From assembly GCA_902493985.1 (NCBI GenBank), contig CABURR010000058.1, positions 1-13,164 on the forward strand: 13,164 nt of DNA. Reading direction: 5' to 3'. Positions 13,091-13,164 of this stretch are shown piece after piece. The notes below the pieces were generated by a model. It was not told where the DNA came from. It ran no database searches and saw only the letters and a program-made list of their open reading frames with translations. Origin of the DNA: an uncultured Collinsella sp. Lineage in GTDB: Bacteria; Actinomycetota; Coriobacteriia; Coriobacteriales; Coriobacteriaceae. How positions within the stretch are numbered: position 1 is the first letter of the stretch; each line of letters opens with the position of its first letter. A program made the position numbers and the translations under genes.

Positions 13091-13164
13091 GTGGGCGAAC
13101 CGAAGATCGTGGTGGTCGACTACCACAAGGGCAACTTGTCGAGCGTCGTGCGCGGGCTTGCGCG
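13091..13164 (+). CDS. hisH: imidazole glycerol phosphate synthase glutaminase subunit (5' end only)
   Basis: Only the first 24 codons and two bases are in the window; the gene runs off the right edge. The start is GTG, with GGAGG six bases upstream. The peptide begins GEPKIVVVDYHKGNLSSVVR, which matches the HisH N-terminus (IVVVDYxxGNLxSV) of the class I glutaminase domain. With HisF, HisH would supply ammonia for imidazole ring formation in histidine synthesis. The identification rests on a short stretch, but the motif is characteristic. PdxT and other class I amidotransferases have a different opening. Confidence 0.78.
   Translation, partial: MGEPKIVVVDYHKGNLSSVVRGLA

Overview
The window looks like chromosomal DNA of a high-GC anaerobic actinobacterium, most likely a Coriobacteriia member close to Collinsella. 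This rests on GC-rich coding sequence, a CarD-type regulator, anaerobe-style radical SAM chemistry and the general style of the proteins. No rRNA or species marker is present, so the placement is an inference. Most genes are housekeeping.

Layout. The left end (24-1217, + strand) has carD and a small HD-domain phosphohydrolase. A lower-GC RAYT/Y1 (REP-associated tyrosine) transposase follows at 1294-2052 (-). Then come proline genes: proA (2245-3531, -), a divergent S33 proline-iminopeptidase-like hydrolase (3644-5062, +) and proB (5272-6399, -), so proA and proB are separated by an oppositely oriented peptidase. pncB (6476-7981, -) lies upstream of proB. Next are a tail-anchored coiled-coil protein (8066-8524, -), a tRNA-Ala(CGC) with a clear promoter and terminator (8589-8661, -), and a PflX-like radical SAM protein (8813-9751, -). 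A 524-bp gene-free stretch holds a candidate terminated small RNA and a structured leader. Then wecA/tagO-type glycosyl-1-phosphate transferase (10276-11475, +), trpS (11646-12695, +), three hairpins in a row, and the first 74 bases of hisH (13091 to the window edge).

The most striking signal is a set of REP-like palindromes. Four copies share the arms AAAACCACCAC/GTGGTGGTTTT around an asymmetric core GGGGACAGGCACC, and two of them bracket the RAYT transposase in opposite orientation. Three other palindromic elements have quite different arms but carry a related GGGGAC or GGGACGG core. Six of the seven begin 2-16 bases after a stop codon. In most, the core lies on the coding strand of the gene just ended, and the right arm ends in a T run, so they may also serve as transcription terminators.

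Two further structured elements fit no family I can name with confidence: a ~98-bp multi-stem element between the convergent peptidase and proB genes, and a ~145-nt candidate RNA upstream of wecA. The functions of genes below come from motif recognition by eye; no database search was run.
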